This document shows, piece by piece, positions 29,142 to 37,552 of a stretch of DNA of 64,000 nucleotides (position 1 is its first letter; each line of letters starts with the position of its first letter). Origin of the DNA: Rubrivivax sp. (GTDB lineage: Bacteria; Pseudomonadota; Gammaproteobacteria; Burkholderiales; Burkholderiaceae_C); the NCBI GenBank assembly GCA_016789955.1, contig JAEUPB010000085.1, positions 1 to 64,000 of the forward strand. Direction: 5' to 3'. A program made the position numbers and the translations under genes. The notes beneath the pieces were generated by a model. The model made no database searches. It was given only the letters and a program-made list of their open reading frames with translations, and had not been told where the DNA came from.

Positions 29142-29879
29142 ATGGACCGCCTGATCTACCTGTCGATGTCCGGCGCGAAGGCGTCGATGCAGCGCCAGGA
29201 GGTGCTGACGAACAACCTGGCCAACGCATCGACCACGGGCTTTCGCGCCGAGCTGGCCGCACTGCGGGCCGTGCCGGTGCGCGGCGACGGCGCCACCACG
29301 CGGGCCTACACGCTCGAGACCACGCTCGGCCACGACGAGAAGGCCGGTCCCGTGGCGCCCACCGGCAATCCGCTGGATGTGGCGATGCAAGGCCGCGCCT
29401 GGCTCGCCGTGCAGGCGCTGGACGGCACCGAGGCGTACACCCGCGGCGGCGCGCTGCAGGTGAACGCCGAGGGACTGCTGGTCACTGCCGGCGGACTGCC
29501 GGTGCAGGGTGACGGCGGCCCGATCACGGTGCCCACCGGCGCCGTGCCCGAGATCGCCGCCGACGGCACATTGAGCGTGAAGGTCGGCAACCAGCGGCCG
29601 CAGGCGAACGGCAAGCTCAAGCTGGTGACGCCGGAGACCGCCACCACGCTGTCGCGCGGGGCGGATGGCCTCTTCCGTGCCGCCGACGGCGACCTCCCGG
29701 CCGATGCGGCCGCGCGGCTGCAGAGCGGCGCGCTGGAAGGCTCCAACGTCAGCCCCGTCGAGACGATGGTGGCGATGATCACCGCGGCGCGCCAGTTCGA
29801 GGCGCAGATGAAGATGCTGCAGGGCGCCGAGCAGCGCGAGCAGCAGGCCTCCAAGCTGCTCGCGCCACCGAGCTCCTGA
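29142..29879 (+). CDS. flgF: FlgF, proximal rod protein
   Basis: A 245-residue rod protein starting MDRLIYLSMSGAKASMQRQ, with NNLANASTTGFRAE and the C-terminal tail ALEGSNVSPVETMVAMITAARQFE. It normally precedes flgG directly. Here it ends the first half of the operon: its stop is one base from the stop of a convergent PP2C gene, and flgG lies nearly 6.9 kb further on. Confidence 0.97.
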   Translation: MDRLIYLSMSGAKASMQRQEVLTNNLANASTTGFRAELAALRAVPVRGDGATTRAYTLETTLGHDEKAGPVAPTGNPLDVAMQGRAWLAVQALDGTEAYTRGGALQVNAEGLLVTAGGLPVQGDGGPITVPTGAVPEIAADGTLSVKVGNQRPQANGKLKLVTPETATTLSRGADGLFRAADGDLPADAAARLQSGALEGSNVSPVETMVAMITAARQFEAQMKMLQGAEQREQQASKLLAPPSS

Positions 29880-29880
29880 T

Positions 29881-31071
29881 TCAGGTCGCCGGCGTCGGGG
29901 AAGACGCCGGATGGCTCGGCTGGCTGGCCGGCCTGGCTCCGGCATCCGGCACGGCCTCGGCATCCGTCTGCGCTGCCGGGCCCGGCACGATCTCCACGGC
30001 TCCTGGCGCGCCGGCAGCGGGGTGGTCCTGCGCGGGCAGCGTGCCCGGGAGCCGATCCTGCCCGGCCCACAGGATCAGCGCGAGCACCACGACCGCGAGC
30101 ACGCCGATCCAGCCGCGCGGGCGCACCTTGCGCCCGTGCTCCGGGGCTGGCGCCTGAGGCGTCACCGCCTTGTCTACGGTCCGGCGCGAAGGACCCGCGG
30201 AGTCGGGTTCGACGAGATCTGCGGCCTGCGCCTGGGGAGCCAGCAGCATCGCCACCGTGATGTCGTCGCCGCTGCCGTGCGTCGACGCGTGCGCGAGGAT
30301 GTCGGGCAGCTGCTGCTGCACGGCGTCGGGCCCGTGGCTTCGCAGCAGGTCCAGGAAGTCGCCACCGATCTTCACGAAGTCGGCGTCGCTGCGGAACGAG
30401 TTCGCATAGCCGTCGGTGGCCAGCACCAGCAGCGCCGCGTCGGCCGTGCCGGCCGACACGACGGCGGTGCGGAAGTCGCTCGCGGCCTCCGCGCGGCAGA
30501 TCGAGGTCGTCAGGTGCCCGGTCAGGCGCTCGTCGGCGGGCAGCGGGCGTTGCGTGCGGCCCTGGGCGTCGACCAGCAGCACGTCGCCGTCGCCGAGCTG
30601 GGCGATCACGAGGGCGTCGTCGCATGCCGCCGCAGCCAGCAGCGTGGCGCCGTAGGCCAGCAGCGGATCGGCCTGCACGGCGGCCACGGCGGCCACGCCT
30701 TCGGCCGCGTGCAGCACGTCGAACTCGGCGGGTTCGAACGGGGTCTGCGCCAGGTGGCGGTGCACGCGCTCGCGCCAGGCCTCGACGATGCGCCCAGGCA
30801 GCTCGGTGGCCGCGAGTCGGGCCCGCGCCGCGGCCCCGCTCCCGGTGAGAACGGGCATCAGCGGTTGCAGCACATCGGCTGCGGCTTCCACGGCCAGCCG
30901 TGCGCCGGCGGCGCTGCGGAAGTGGCGCGCGCCGCCGTGCCCGTCGGCCACCAGAGCCATGCAGGCGCCCGAACGCTCGGCGACGAGCAGGGCATCCTGG
31001 TTGGGCAAGCCTTCGCGCACGTGGCCGGCGCCGCGCACCGATGCACCGATCGAGCCCCAGCGTGCCGGCAT
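29881..31071 (-). CDS. PP2C-family protein phosphatase with C-terminal membrane anchor
   Basis: A 396-residue PPM/PP2C phosphatase from ATG 31071 (a GTG overlapping the vWA stop is an alternative). Metal-binding motifs are visible: MALVADGHGGARHFRSAAG near the N terminus, a DGD-containing strand AQLGDGDVLLVD, LLVLATDGYANSF, and HGSGDDITVAMLL, whose DD replaces the usual DN. After about residue 250 comes a linker, one transmembrane helix (GWIGVLAVVVLALILWAG) and a short Ala/Pro-rich tail. It is 8 bases downstream of the vWA gene and should reverse the action of the kinase encoded on the other strand. Confidence 0.93.
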   Translation of the reverse strand: MPARWGSIGASVRGAGHVREGLPNQDALLVAERSGACMALVADGHGGARHFRSAAGARLAVEAAADVLQPLMPVLTGSGAAARARLAATELPGRIVEAWRERVHRHLAQTPFEPAEFDVLHAAEGVAAVAAVQADPLLAYGATLLAAAACDDALVIAQLGDGDVLLVDAQGRTQRPLPADERLTGHLTTSICRAEAASDFRTAVVSAGTADAALLVLATDGYANSFRSDADFVKIGGDFLDLLRSHGPDAVQQQLPDILAHASTHGSGDDITVAMLLAPQAQAADLVEPDSAGPSRRTVDKAVTPQAPAPEHGRKVRPRGWIGVLAVVVLALILWAGQDRLPGTLPAQDHPAAGAPGAVEIVPGPAAQTDAEAVPDAGARPASQPSHPASSPTPAT

Positions 31072-31079
31072 GGGCGGGT

Positions 31080-31796
31080 TCACCACTCGACCGCGAGATC
31101 GTCCTGCGGCGGTGTGCCGCCGGGCACGGCGCGCCGCCCTGCCGCGTCGGCGACGTGCGACACGCTCTCGACGGCCGAACGCGACAGCCAGCGGATCTGC
31201 TGCACGAGCGCCTCGGGGTTGTCGGCCGTCATCGGCCGAAGGGCATCGTTGCCGATGAAGGCCTGCAGCGCGCCGAGGTTCACATCGCGCCCGATGGCCA
31301 CCGCCAGCCGCACCGCCTCGCGGCCCCAGTGCGTGTCCATCAATTCGGCCAGGCCCGCGTCGAAATCGTCGGTGTGGTGGCCGTCGGTGACCAGCACGAT
31401 CGCCGGCGAGACGGCGCGCTCGGGCATCGGCGGCGTGGCCAGCGCCTGCGCGGCGAGCCGGAAGGCGGCGGCCATGTCGGTGTGGCCGCCGGCGACGGCG
31501 TCGGTCCAGCGCAGCTCGGCCACCGGCGCCGGCTGTTCGATGTGCCAGCGCGCGCCGTTCGAGAACACGATGGCGCGCACCCGCACGTCGACGTTCGGGT
31601 TGTCGCGTGCGGCGGCCTGCAGCTGCGGGATGGACTCGCGGATGGCGACGTTGAGCGCCTGGATCTTGCCGTCCGCGTTCATCGAGCCCGAGACGTCGAG
31701 CAGCCACAGGAAGTGCAGCTCGCGGCGGGCCAGCGCGCCGCCGGGGCGCGGCATCTGCAGCGGCGCGGTTTCGGCGCTTCCGGGCACATCAGGCAT
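31080..31796 (-). CDS. TerY-like von Willebrand factor A domain protein
   Basis: A 238-residue, mostly single-domain vWA protein. The metal-ion-dependent adhesion site is complete: Asp 34, Ser 36 and Ser 38 in LLDVSGSMN, Thr 106 in GGHTDM and Asp 138 in LVTDGHHTD. There is no signal peptide, so it should act in the cytoplasm. TerY-like vWA proteins are known to occur with a PP2C phosphatase and a zinc-ribbon kinase in the TerY-P triad, and all three partners are here. A 45-residue C-terminal tail is not part of the fold. Confidence 0.92.
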   Translation of the reverse strand: MPDVPGSAETAPLQMPRPGGALARRELHFLWLLDVSGSMNADGKIQALNVAIRESIPQLQAAARDNPNVDVRVRAIVFSNGARWHIEQPAPVAELRWTDAVAGGHTDMAAAFRLAAQALATPPMPERAVSPAIVLVTDGHHTDDFDAGLAELMDTHWGREAVRLAVAIGRDVNLGALQAFIGNDALRPMTADNPEALVQQIRWLSRSAVESVSHVADAAGRRAVPGGTPPQDDLAVEW

Positions 31797-31806
31797 GGCC
31801 GTCCCC

Positions 31807-33381
31807 TCAGCGCACGGCCGCCGTGAGCTCGCCGATCACCAGCGTCATGCCGGCTTCGAGCCTGATGCTGCGCCCGGCGGCCAGCTCGCGCCGGGTGCCG
31901 TCGACCAGCGTCACCGCCCAGGCTTGTTGCGACAGGTTCTTGAGCCCGAGCAGGGCCGGATCCTGGGGATGGGCCGTGACCTCCGCGACGACCCCATCGC
32001 CGCGGGCCGACACCGCACCCGGCGCCTGACGTTCCCACAAGCGCGCGCCCACGGAAGCAGGGATGCGCGCGCTGCCGATCTCCAGGATGCGCAGGTCGCT
32101 GCCGTCGTCCCAGGTCATCGACTTGGGCGCCGCGGGCGCAGCCGGCAACGACGCGGCAGCCGCGGCCGGTCCGACGGGCACCTGCGGACGCAGCGCCTGC
32201 GGGGCCGCCACCGCGGGCTCGGCGATGACCTGCGAAGCCAGCAGTCGCGACCGTTCCGGCGAGATCTGCCGCGCCTTGACGATGCACACCGCCAGCATCA
32301 CGAAGGCCGCCATCGCCACCACGAACATGAACAGCGACGACTTGCCCGCCGCCGCGTTCCACGACGCGTGCAGCGAGCAGGCGATGGCCAGGCCGATGCC
32401 CAGTGTCTTCAGGCGCTGGCCCGGCTTCATCGCGGCCAGGCCGATGAAGTAGCCGAACACGCCGGCGTAGGCGGCGTGGCCGAACACGTTGCCCACCAGC
32501 CGCGGCAGCAGCAACTCGAGCCCGGCCGACGGCGAGCTGGCCACGATGCGATCCAGCCGCAGCTGTGCGGCGTCGCGGCCGAACTGCGAGACCATGGTGG
32601 CGAACAGCTCCGAGGCCAGGAGGTTGCGGCTCGCCCCGGGCTTGATCCCGAGGTTCAGGCCCTTGGCCTTCAGTTCGGCGAGCATGCCCACCAGCACGTG
32701 CTCGTTGGTGACCATGTTGCGCGGCACGTAGTCGAACAGGGTCTCGGTGAAGGCGAAGCCGAAGCCCGCGGCGGCACCGATCAGGATGCCGTCGAGCGGA
32801 TCGAGCACGGCGAACTGCCGCGCCGGGTGGCTGGGGTGCAGGCGGGCCAGCAGACGGGCCCCGATGTAAACGCCCAGCGCCACCGGGATCGCCTTGATCG
32901 TCTCCTCCGGCAGGCCCGCGGCGAACAGGTTGTGGAAGAAGCCGCCGACGATGCTGCCATCGGAACGGTCGGACCCCACCAGCCCGAAGATCGCCTGCAG
33001 CCAGCCCATCACCGGCGTGTCGCACAGCACGGCCAGAAAGGCGATGACGGCGGGCATCAGCCACCAGGCCTTGGGCTTGCCCACCATCCGGTAGATCGCG
33101 AACGCACCCGCCGCCGTGAGCAGCAGCGCCAGCACCCCGTAGTACAGCGGCAACTGCACCTGCACGCCGCGAACACCCGCCACCGGCACCAGCACGGACA
33201 GGCCGCGGTTGCCCACGGTGGCCCACATCGCGGTGAGGCCCAGGCAGGCCATGACGGCCGGCCAGAAGTAGGGCTTGGCCAGCACTTCCTGCCAGGCGCC
33301 GGTCATCGGCATCAGCTGCGAGCGGCTCGGCTCGGCCGGGTCGCGGCTCTTCATCTGGCCGCCGGGCCTGGGGTTGTCCAT
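31807..33381 (-). CDS. PrsW-family intramembrane protease fused to an FHA-like domain
   Basis: A 524-residue protein, starting MDNPRPGGQMKSRD at ATG 33381 with AGAGGGAG upstream. About nine hydrophobic helices carry the PrsW motifs: EETIK (Glu 159, Glu 160, Lys 163), FAFTET (Glu 213), FGHAAYAG (His 302) and SLHASWN (His 338, Asn 342). PrsW enzymes are glutamate-dependent site-1 proteases that can cut anti-sigma factors. An Ala/Pro-rich linker (about 380-415) leads to a C-terminal FHA-like beta domain (LLGLKNLSQQAWAVTL, IRLEAGMTLVIGE) expected to bind phosphothreonine. It is the first gene of the minus-strand operon and is divergent from the kinase. Confidence 0.88.
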   Translation of the reverse strand: MDNPRPGGQMKSRDPAEPSRSQLMPMTGAWQEVLAKPYFWPAVMACLGLTAMWATVGNRGLSVLVPVAGVRGVQVQLPLYYGVLALLLTAAGAFAIYRMVGKPKAWWLMPAVIAFLAVLCDTPVMGWLQAIFGLVGSDRSDGSIVGGFFHNLFAAGLPEETIKAIPVALGVYIGARLLARLHPSHPARQFAVLDPLDGILIGAAAGFGFAFTETLFDYVPRNMVTNEHVLVGMLAELKAKGLNLGIKPGASRNLLASELFATMVSQFGRDAAQLRLDRIVASSPSAGLELLLPRLVGNVFGHAAYAGVFGYFIGLAAMKPGQRLKTLGIGLAIACSLHASWNAAAGKSSLFMFVVAMAAFVMLAVCIVKARQISPERSRLLASQVIAEPAVAAPQALRPQVPVGPAAAAASLPAAPAAPKSMTWDDGSDLRILEIGSARIPASVGARLWERQAPGAVSARGDGVVAEVTAHPQDPALLGLKNLSQQAWAVTLVDGTRRELAAGRSIRLEAGMTLVIGELTAAVR

Positions 33382-33582
33382 CGGCGTCTCCCTCTTCGTT
33401 GCGGTCGAAACGGTCATGCGGCCTCCGGGGCGGTGGGTACGGCGCCGGGCGTCTCGGAACCAGAGCGCCTGTGCCGCCGGGCTGCGGTGACGCCATGTTG
33501 CGTCGGAATGGGCCGCCGTGGCGCGTCATGTCACCTTGAAGTCACCCCCCGCAACCCGGCGACGAGGGCATCCTCACCCCTC
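33382..33582. promoter_or_regulatory. Divergent intergenic region of the PrsW and kinase genes
   Basis: This 201-base gap must hold promoters for both arms of the module. The only repeated word I see is GTCACC-N5-GTCACC at 33532-33548, overlapping TTGAAG, which could be a -35 for the kinase gene. No sigma-28 or sigma-54 signature is present. Confidence 0.4.
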
Positions 33583-34911
33583 ATGCAGACCCTCGAGCCC
33601 GGCACCACGCTGCGTTGCGTCGAATCGGGGCAGCCGTGCGTCATCCGCGAGCTGCTCGGCGAGGGCGGGCAGGGCGAGGTCTACCGCGTCGACGTGGGTG
33701 GCGAGCCGCGCGCGCTCAAGTGGTACAACGATCTGGTGCTGCGGGTCGACCGCGGGCTGCAGCGCCGGCTGCAGACGGCCATCGACCTGGGCGCGCCCTC
33801 GGCGCACTTCCTGTGGCCGCAGGAACTCGTCAGCGACCCCGCCCGGCGGCGGCTCGGTTACGTGATGCGGCTGCGGCGCCCCGGCACCGTGAAGGTGCAG
33901 TCGCTGTTCACCCAGGAGGTGAGGCCGTCGTTCCGCACGGTCGCGCACGCCGGCTGGCAGCTGGCCGACGCGCTGCTGTCGCTGCATGCCCGCGGGCTGG
34001 TCTACCAGGACCTCAATGCCGGCAACGTCTTCATCGACCCGCAGCGCGGTACCGTGGAGGTGTGCGACAACGACAACGTCGACATCGACGGCGCGCCCAG
34101 CGTGATGGGCGGGGTGATGGAGTACCAGGCGCCGGAAGTGGTGCTGCGCCGCAGCGGGCCGTCGCGGGCGTCGGACCTGCACTCGCTGGCGGTGATGCTG
34201 TTCCGCATGCTGCACGCCGGCCACCCGCTGGTGGGGGCGCGCGAGCTGGGCCATGCCAACCTGGCCGACCTGACGGTGATGCGGCGCCTGTACGGCAACG
34301 ACGCCTGCTTCGTCTTCGATCCGGTCGACGACGGCAACCGCCCGCTGCCCGACCGCCACGGCCCGGTGCTGGGGCACTGGGCGATCTATCCGCAGGCGCT
34401 GCGCGAGCTGTTCACGCGGGCGTTCACCGCCGGGCTGCACGACCCCGGCGCCCGCGTCCAGGAGAGCGAGTGGCGCCGTGCACTGCGCCAGCTGCACGAC
34501 AGCGTGCAGACCTGCCCGGCCTGCGGGGCGCAGAACTTCCACGACCCGGCGCGGCGAGCCGCAGGGCTGCAGAGCCATGCCTGCTGGCATTGCGGCGGTG
34601 CGCTGCCCACGGCACCGCTGCGCCTGGGCCTGAAGCGGCGTGGCGCACGCGCCGCCGACCCGCCTGACCACGTGGTGGTGCTGGAGCCCGGGGCCGTGTT
34701 GCACGCCGACCAGCTCGGTACGACGGCGCGCCCGGCATCCGCCGTGGTGGTGCGCGTGTTGCCGGGCCCGCTGCTGTGCAACGAGGGCAGCAACGCGTGG
34801 ACCGCCTGGCCGGGCGAGCAGCCGTGCCAGGTGCTGCCCGGGGAGTCGATCACCGCATCCGCCGGGCTGCGCCTGGCGATGGGCGAGGTTGAAGGCGTGG
34901 TGCGGCGCTGA
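33583..34911 (+). CDS. Ser/Thr protein kinase with C-terminal zinc ribbon (TerY-P type)
   Basis: A 442-residue kinase. The glycine loop GEGGQGEVY (26-34), Lys 46 in ALKWY, the catalytic loop YQDLNAGN (Asp 143, Asn 148; Tyr replaces the usual His), CDNDN in place of DFG (Asp 162), and the APE motif YQAPEVV are all visible. After about 310 comes a zinc ribbon (CPAC...CWHC), then a C-terminal beta-rich segment resembling a degenerate FHA domain. A kinase with a C-terminal zinc ribbon is the third member of the TerY-P triad. The open frame extends 3.6 kb upstream, but that is antisense shadow; ATG 33583 is the start. Confidence 0.92.
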   Translation: MQTLEPGTTLRCVESGQPCVIRELLGEGGQGEVYRVDVGGEPRALKWYNDLVLRVDRGLQRRLQTAIDLGAPSAHFLWPQELVSDPARRRLGYVMRLRRPGTVKVQSLFTQEVRPSFRTVAHAGWQLADALLSLHARGLVYQDLNAGNVFIDPQRGTVEVCDNDNVDIDGAPSVMGGVMEYQAPEVVLRRSGPSRASDLHSLAVMLFRMLHAGHPLVGARELGHANLADLTVMRRLYGNDACFVFDPVDDGNRPLPDRHGPVLGHWAIYPQALRELFTRAFTAGLHDPGARVQESEWRRALRQLHDSVQTCPACGAQNFHDPARRAAGLQSHACWHCGGALPTAPLRLGLKRRGARAADPPDHVVVLEPGAVLHADQLGTTARPASAVVVRVLPGPLLCNEGSNAWTAWPGEQPCQVLPGESITASAGLRLAMGEVEGVVRR

Positions 34912-35053
34912 GCCAGTTAACGGTCGTGTCACCTGCCGCTGCTGGCCCTGGTCGGTGCGCGGCGGCAAGATGGACTCCGGGTCGAACGTCAGCCTGCGTG
35001 CCGACGGGTGACCCTGGGGCCGCAGACGCGGCCGCGCACCTGGAGCCCATCGC

Positions 35054-36649
35054 ATGAACCCGAGCCTGCAGCCCGCCACGCCGACCGCCAGCCCCCTGCG
35101 CAGCGACACGCAGTTCTCCGACGCCGTGCCCGGCGCATTGAAGGGGCTCGTCGACCGCTACGGCCGCGGGCTGCTGGACGATGCCGGCCGGCTGCGCGGG
35201 CTGCTCGCCGACGAGGTGCCTCAGGCACGCAAGGAGATCTCGGTGCTGCTGCTGGCGCTGGACGAGCAGGTGCCGCAGGACCTGCTGCGCGTGCACGTCG
35301 GCGAGCCGATCAGCAGCCTGTCGCCGCGACTGGTGCGCCGATTGGCCGACGAGAAGTCGCTCTCGCCCGAGGCCGCGCGCTGGGCCGTGCACGCCTGGGC
35401 GCTCGGCCTGGGCGTGGACAGCGTGGTCTACAGCCAGCCCTTCGCGGGCGCCGGCCGCGACGGCTTGGCGCAGGAAGGCGTGCCCGCGGCTTTCGGTCAC
35501 ACGTCGGCGGCCAACCAGGCGACGGCTGGCGCCGCATCGGCCGTGTCCCGGCCCGCGGCCTTCGATCTCGCCGACCGCCGCACGCGGCTGGGTGGGATCG
35601 TCGCGGCCGCGGTGGCGCTGGCCGGCGCGGCCTGGTGGTTCACCGTCCCGAAGCTGGAGATCGCGCAGGTCGAGACGGCCGGGCTGTTCGTCGGCAACGG
35701 CAAGCCGGTGCCGGTGCTCGTGGCCTATGAGGCCCGCAACACCCAGGTCAAGAGCGCCGAACTGCGGCTGGTGAGCGGAGAGGGCGCCTGGGCGCAGAAG
35801 CAGTGGGCGGTGGACGTGTCGCCCGACGCCTCGCAGCCGGGCCGCGTGGCCGCCGGCACGCTGCAGGTGAGCACCGCGCGGCCGCTGCAGGCGACCTTCG
35901 AGGTCGTGCTGGTGGGCAGCGACGGCAAGCGCAGCTCCCCGTTCCGGCGCACCTTCGACGTGGTGCCCCCGCTGGTGATCACGCGTGTCAACGTGCCGCG
36001 CGGCCTCGTCGTCGGCCGCGAGCAGGCGTTGGAGATCGCCTACCAGAAAGGCGGCGCCGACGTGGTGCGCCTGGAGCGGCGGGTGGTGGACAGCAGCACC
36101 CCGTGGAATCCGCCCCAGCAGGCGCAGCCGGTGCAGCCGGCGCCGGGCTCGAACACGCTGGCGTACCGGCTCGAAGCCTTCGACAGGCCGACCCGCGCGA
36201 CACTCGAGTTCGCGCTCGTCGACGCCGCCGGGCAGCGCAGCGAGCCGGTGCGCGTGGCGCTGAACGTCGGGCTGCCGCAGCCCGCGACCCCGGGTACGGG
36301 GCCCGGCGAGGTGGTGGCCGTGCGGCAGGTGGGCAGCGCCAGCTCGAACGACTGGTCGACCACGATCGGCACCGCGGCCGGTGCGGTGGTGGGCTTCCTC
36401 ACCGGCCGGCAGGTGGGCAAGGGCAATGGGCGCACCGCGGCCACCGTGATCGGCACCGCCGGTGGCGCCTGGGCCGGCTACGAGGTGGGCAAGCGCATGG
36501 GCGGCGACCCGAACGCGGTGCACGAGACCACCGTGCGCATGGACGACGGCCACACTCGCGTCATCACCACGCGCGGCACCCCGCCGTGGGCGCCGGGTTC
36601 GCGCGTGGTCTGGGACGGCCGCACGCTGTCCCCCGGCACGGCCCGCTGA
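35054..36649 (+). CDS. Unknown membrane protein with helical N-domain, Ig-like region and glycine zipper
   Basis: A 531-residue protein of no family I can name. Residues about 25-125 are helical (DRYGRGLLDDAGRLRGLL, WAVHAWALGLGVD), a pattern I recall from domains next to bacterial signalling proteins. One transmembrane helix (about 178-195, GGIVAAAVALAGAAWWF) follows, then about 230 residues of beta-rich, probably periplasmic, Ig-like sequence. A glycine-zipper segment is next (TTIGTAAGAVVGFLTG and IGTAGGAWAGYEVGK, about 440-490), as in 2TM outer-membrane-associated proteins. It is 142 bases after the kinase gene on the same strand and may be its membrane-spanning partner or substrate. Confidence 0.75.
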   Translation: MNPSLQPATPTASPLRSDTQFSDAVPGALKGLVDRYGRGLLDDAGRLRGLLADEVPQARKEISVLLLALDEQVPQDLLRVHVGEPISSLSPRLVRRLADEKSLSPEAARWAVHAWALGLGVDSVVYSQPFAGAGRDGLAQEGVPAAFGHTSAANQATAGAASAVSRPAAFDLADRRTRLGGIVAAAVALAGAAWWFTVPKLEIAQVETAGLFVGNGKPVPVLVAYEARNTQVKSAELRLVSGEGAWAQKQWAVDVSPDASQPGRVAAGTLQVSTARPLQATFEVVLVGSDGKRSSPFRRTFDVVPPLVITRVNVPRGLVVGREQALEIAYQKGGADVVRLERRVVDSSTPWNPPQQAQPVQPAPGSNTLAYRLEAFDRPTRATLEFALVDAAGQRSEPVRVALNVGLPQPATPGTGPGEVVAVRQVGSASSNDWSTTIGTAAGAVVGFLTGRQVGKGNGRTAATVIGTAGGAWAGYEVGKRMGGDPNAVHETTVRMDDGHTRVITTRGTPPWAPGSRVVWDGRTLSPGTAR

Positions 36650-36722
36650 GGCTGTAGCCCTCCCACGGCTCCGGAAAGAGCCGTTTAGGCCCCGCTTATC
36701 GGCCCATCCGCGGGCTACAGCC
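36650..36722. repeat. 11-base inverted repeat bracketing a hairpin and the flgG promoter element
   Basis: GGCTGTAGCCC (36650-36660) and its exact complement GGGCTACAGCC (36712-36722) flank 51 bases. Inside are a perfect 7-pair hairpin ACGGCTC/GAGCCGT (36665-36684, followed by TTTA) and the CCCCGCTTATC element. The outer repeat begins directly after the preceding stop codon. It could be an operator, a large terminator or a remnant of an insertion junction. Confidence 0.6.
36690..36700 (+). promoter_or_regulatory. CCCCGCTTATC motif, candidate early flagellar promoter element of flgG
   Basis: It is identical to the flhB copy and ends 70 bases before the flgG ATG. flgG needs its own promoter here because the canonical operon is broken after flgF, and the presence of the element supports a role in early flagellar transcription. 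Confidence 0.55.
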
Positions 36723-36769
36723 GCGGAGAAGATGACCGACAGGAAAACGCCTGCGCGGAGCCCAAGCTC

Positions 36770-37552
36770 ATGATCCGATCCCTGTGGGTCGCCAAGACCG
36801 GCATGGAGGGCCAGCAAACCAAGCTGGACGCCATCTCGAACAACCTCGCCAACGTGGCCACCAACGGCTTCAAGCGCGGAGGCGTGGTATTCGAAGACCT
36901 GATGTACCAGAACATCCGGCCGGCCGGGGCCGCGACTTCCGAGCAGAGCCAGCTGCCCACCGGGCTGCAGCTCGGGCTGGGCACGCGCGTGGCCGCCACC
37001 ACGCGCAACTTCAACCAGGGCACGTTGCAGCAGACCGGCAACAACCTGGACGTGGCGATCAAGGGCAACGGCTTCTTCCAGATCACGCTGCCCGACGGCA
37101 CCACCGGCTACACGCGCGACGGCTCGTTCCAGCTCGACGCCAACGGCGCGCTGGTCACCGCCGCAGGCCACCCGGTGCAGCCCGGCATCACCATCCCGAA
37201 CAACGCGCTGGCCATCGCGATCGCGGCCGACGGCACCGTCAACGTCACGGTGCCGGGGCAGGCGGCGCCACGCAACGTGGGCCAGCTCCAGACCGCCACC
37301 TTCGCCAACCCCGCCGGCCTCGATCCGCGCGGGGGCAACCTCTACGCCGAGACCGCCGCCTCCGGCCAGCCGCAGGCCGGCGCGCCGGGCAGCAATGCGC
37401 TGGGCACGCTGCAGCAGGGGTTCGTCGAGGGCAGCAACGTCAACGTCGTCGAGGAACTGGTGTCGATGATCGCGACGCAGCGCGCCTACGAGCTGAATTC
37501 CAAGGCGATCCAGACCTCCGACCAGATGCTGCAGCGACTGGGGCAGCTGTGA
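36770..37552 (+). CDS. flgG: FlgG, distal rod protein
   Basis: FlgG forms the distal rod. The 260-residue product starts [20 protein letters not shown] and contains [18 protein letters not shown] and the C-terminal helix [22 protein letters not shown]. The length is standard. Its stop overlaps the flgH start (GTGA). It heads flgGHIJKL. Confidence 0.98.
   Translation: MIRSLWVAKTGMEGQQTKLDAISNNLANVATNGFKRGGVVFEDLMYQNIRPAGAATSEQSQLPTGLQLGLGTRVAATTRNFNQGTLQQTGNNLDVAIKGNGFFQITLPDGTTGYTRDGSFQLDANGALVTAAGHPVQPGITIPNNALAIAIAADGTVNVTVPGQAAPRNVGQLQTATFANPAGLDPRGGNLYAETAASGQPQAGAPGSNALGTLQQGFVEGSNVNVVEELVSMIATQRAYELNSKAIQTSDQMLQRLGQL

Noticed and set aside
29911-33582. Plus-strand 5' extension of the kinase frame to 1666 codons
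   Set aside because: It is antisense to the PP2C, vWA and PrsW genes, which have clear domains. The kinase starts at ATG 33583.
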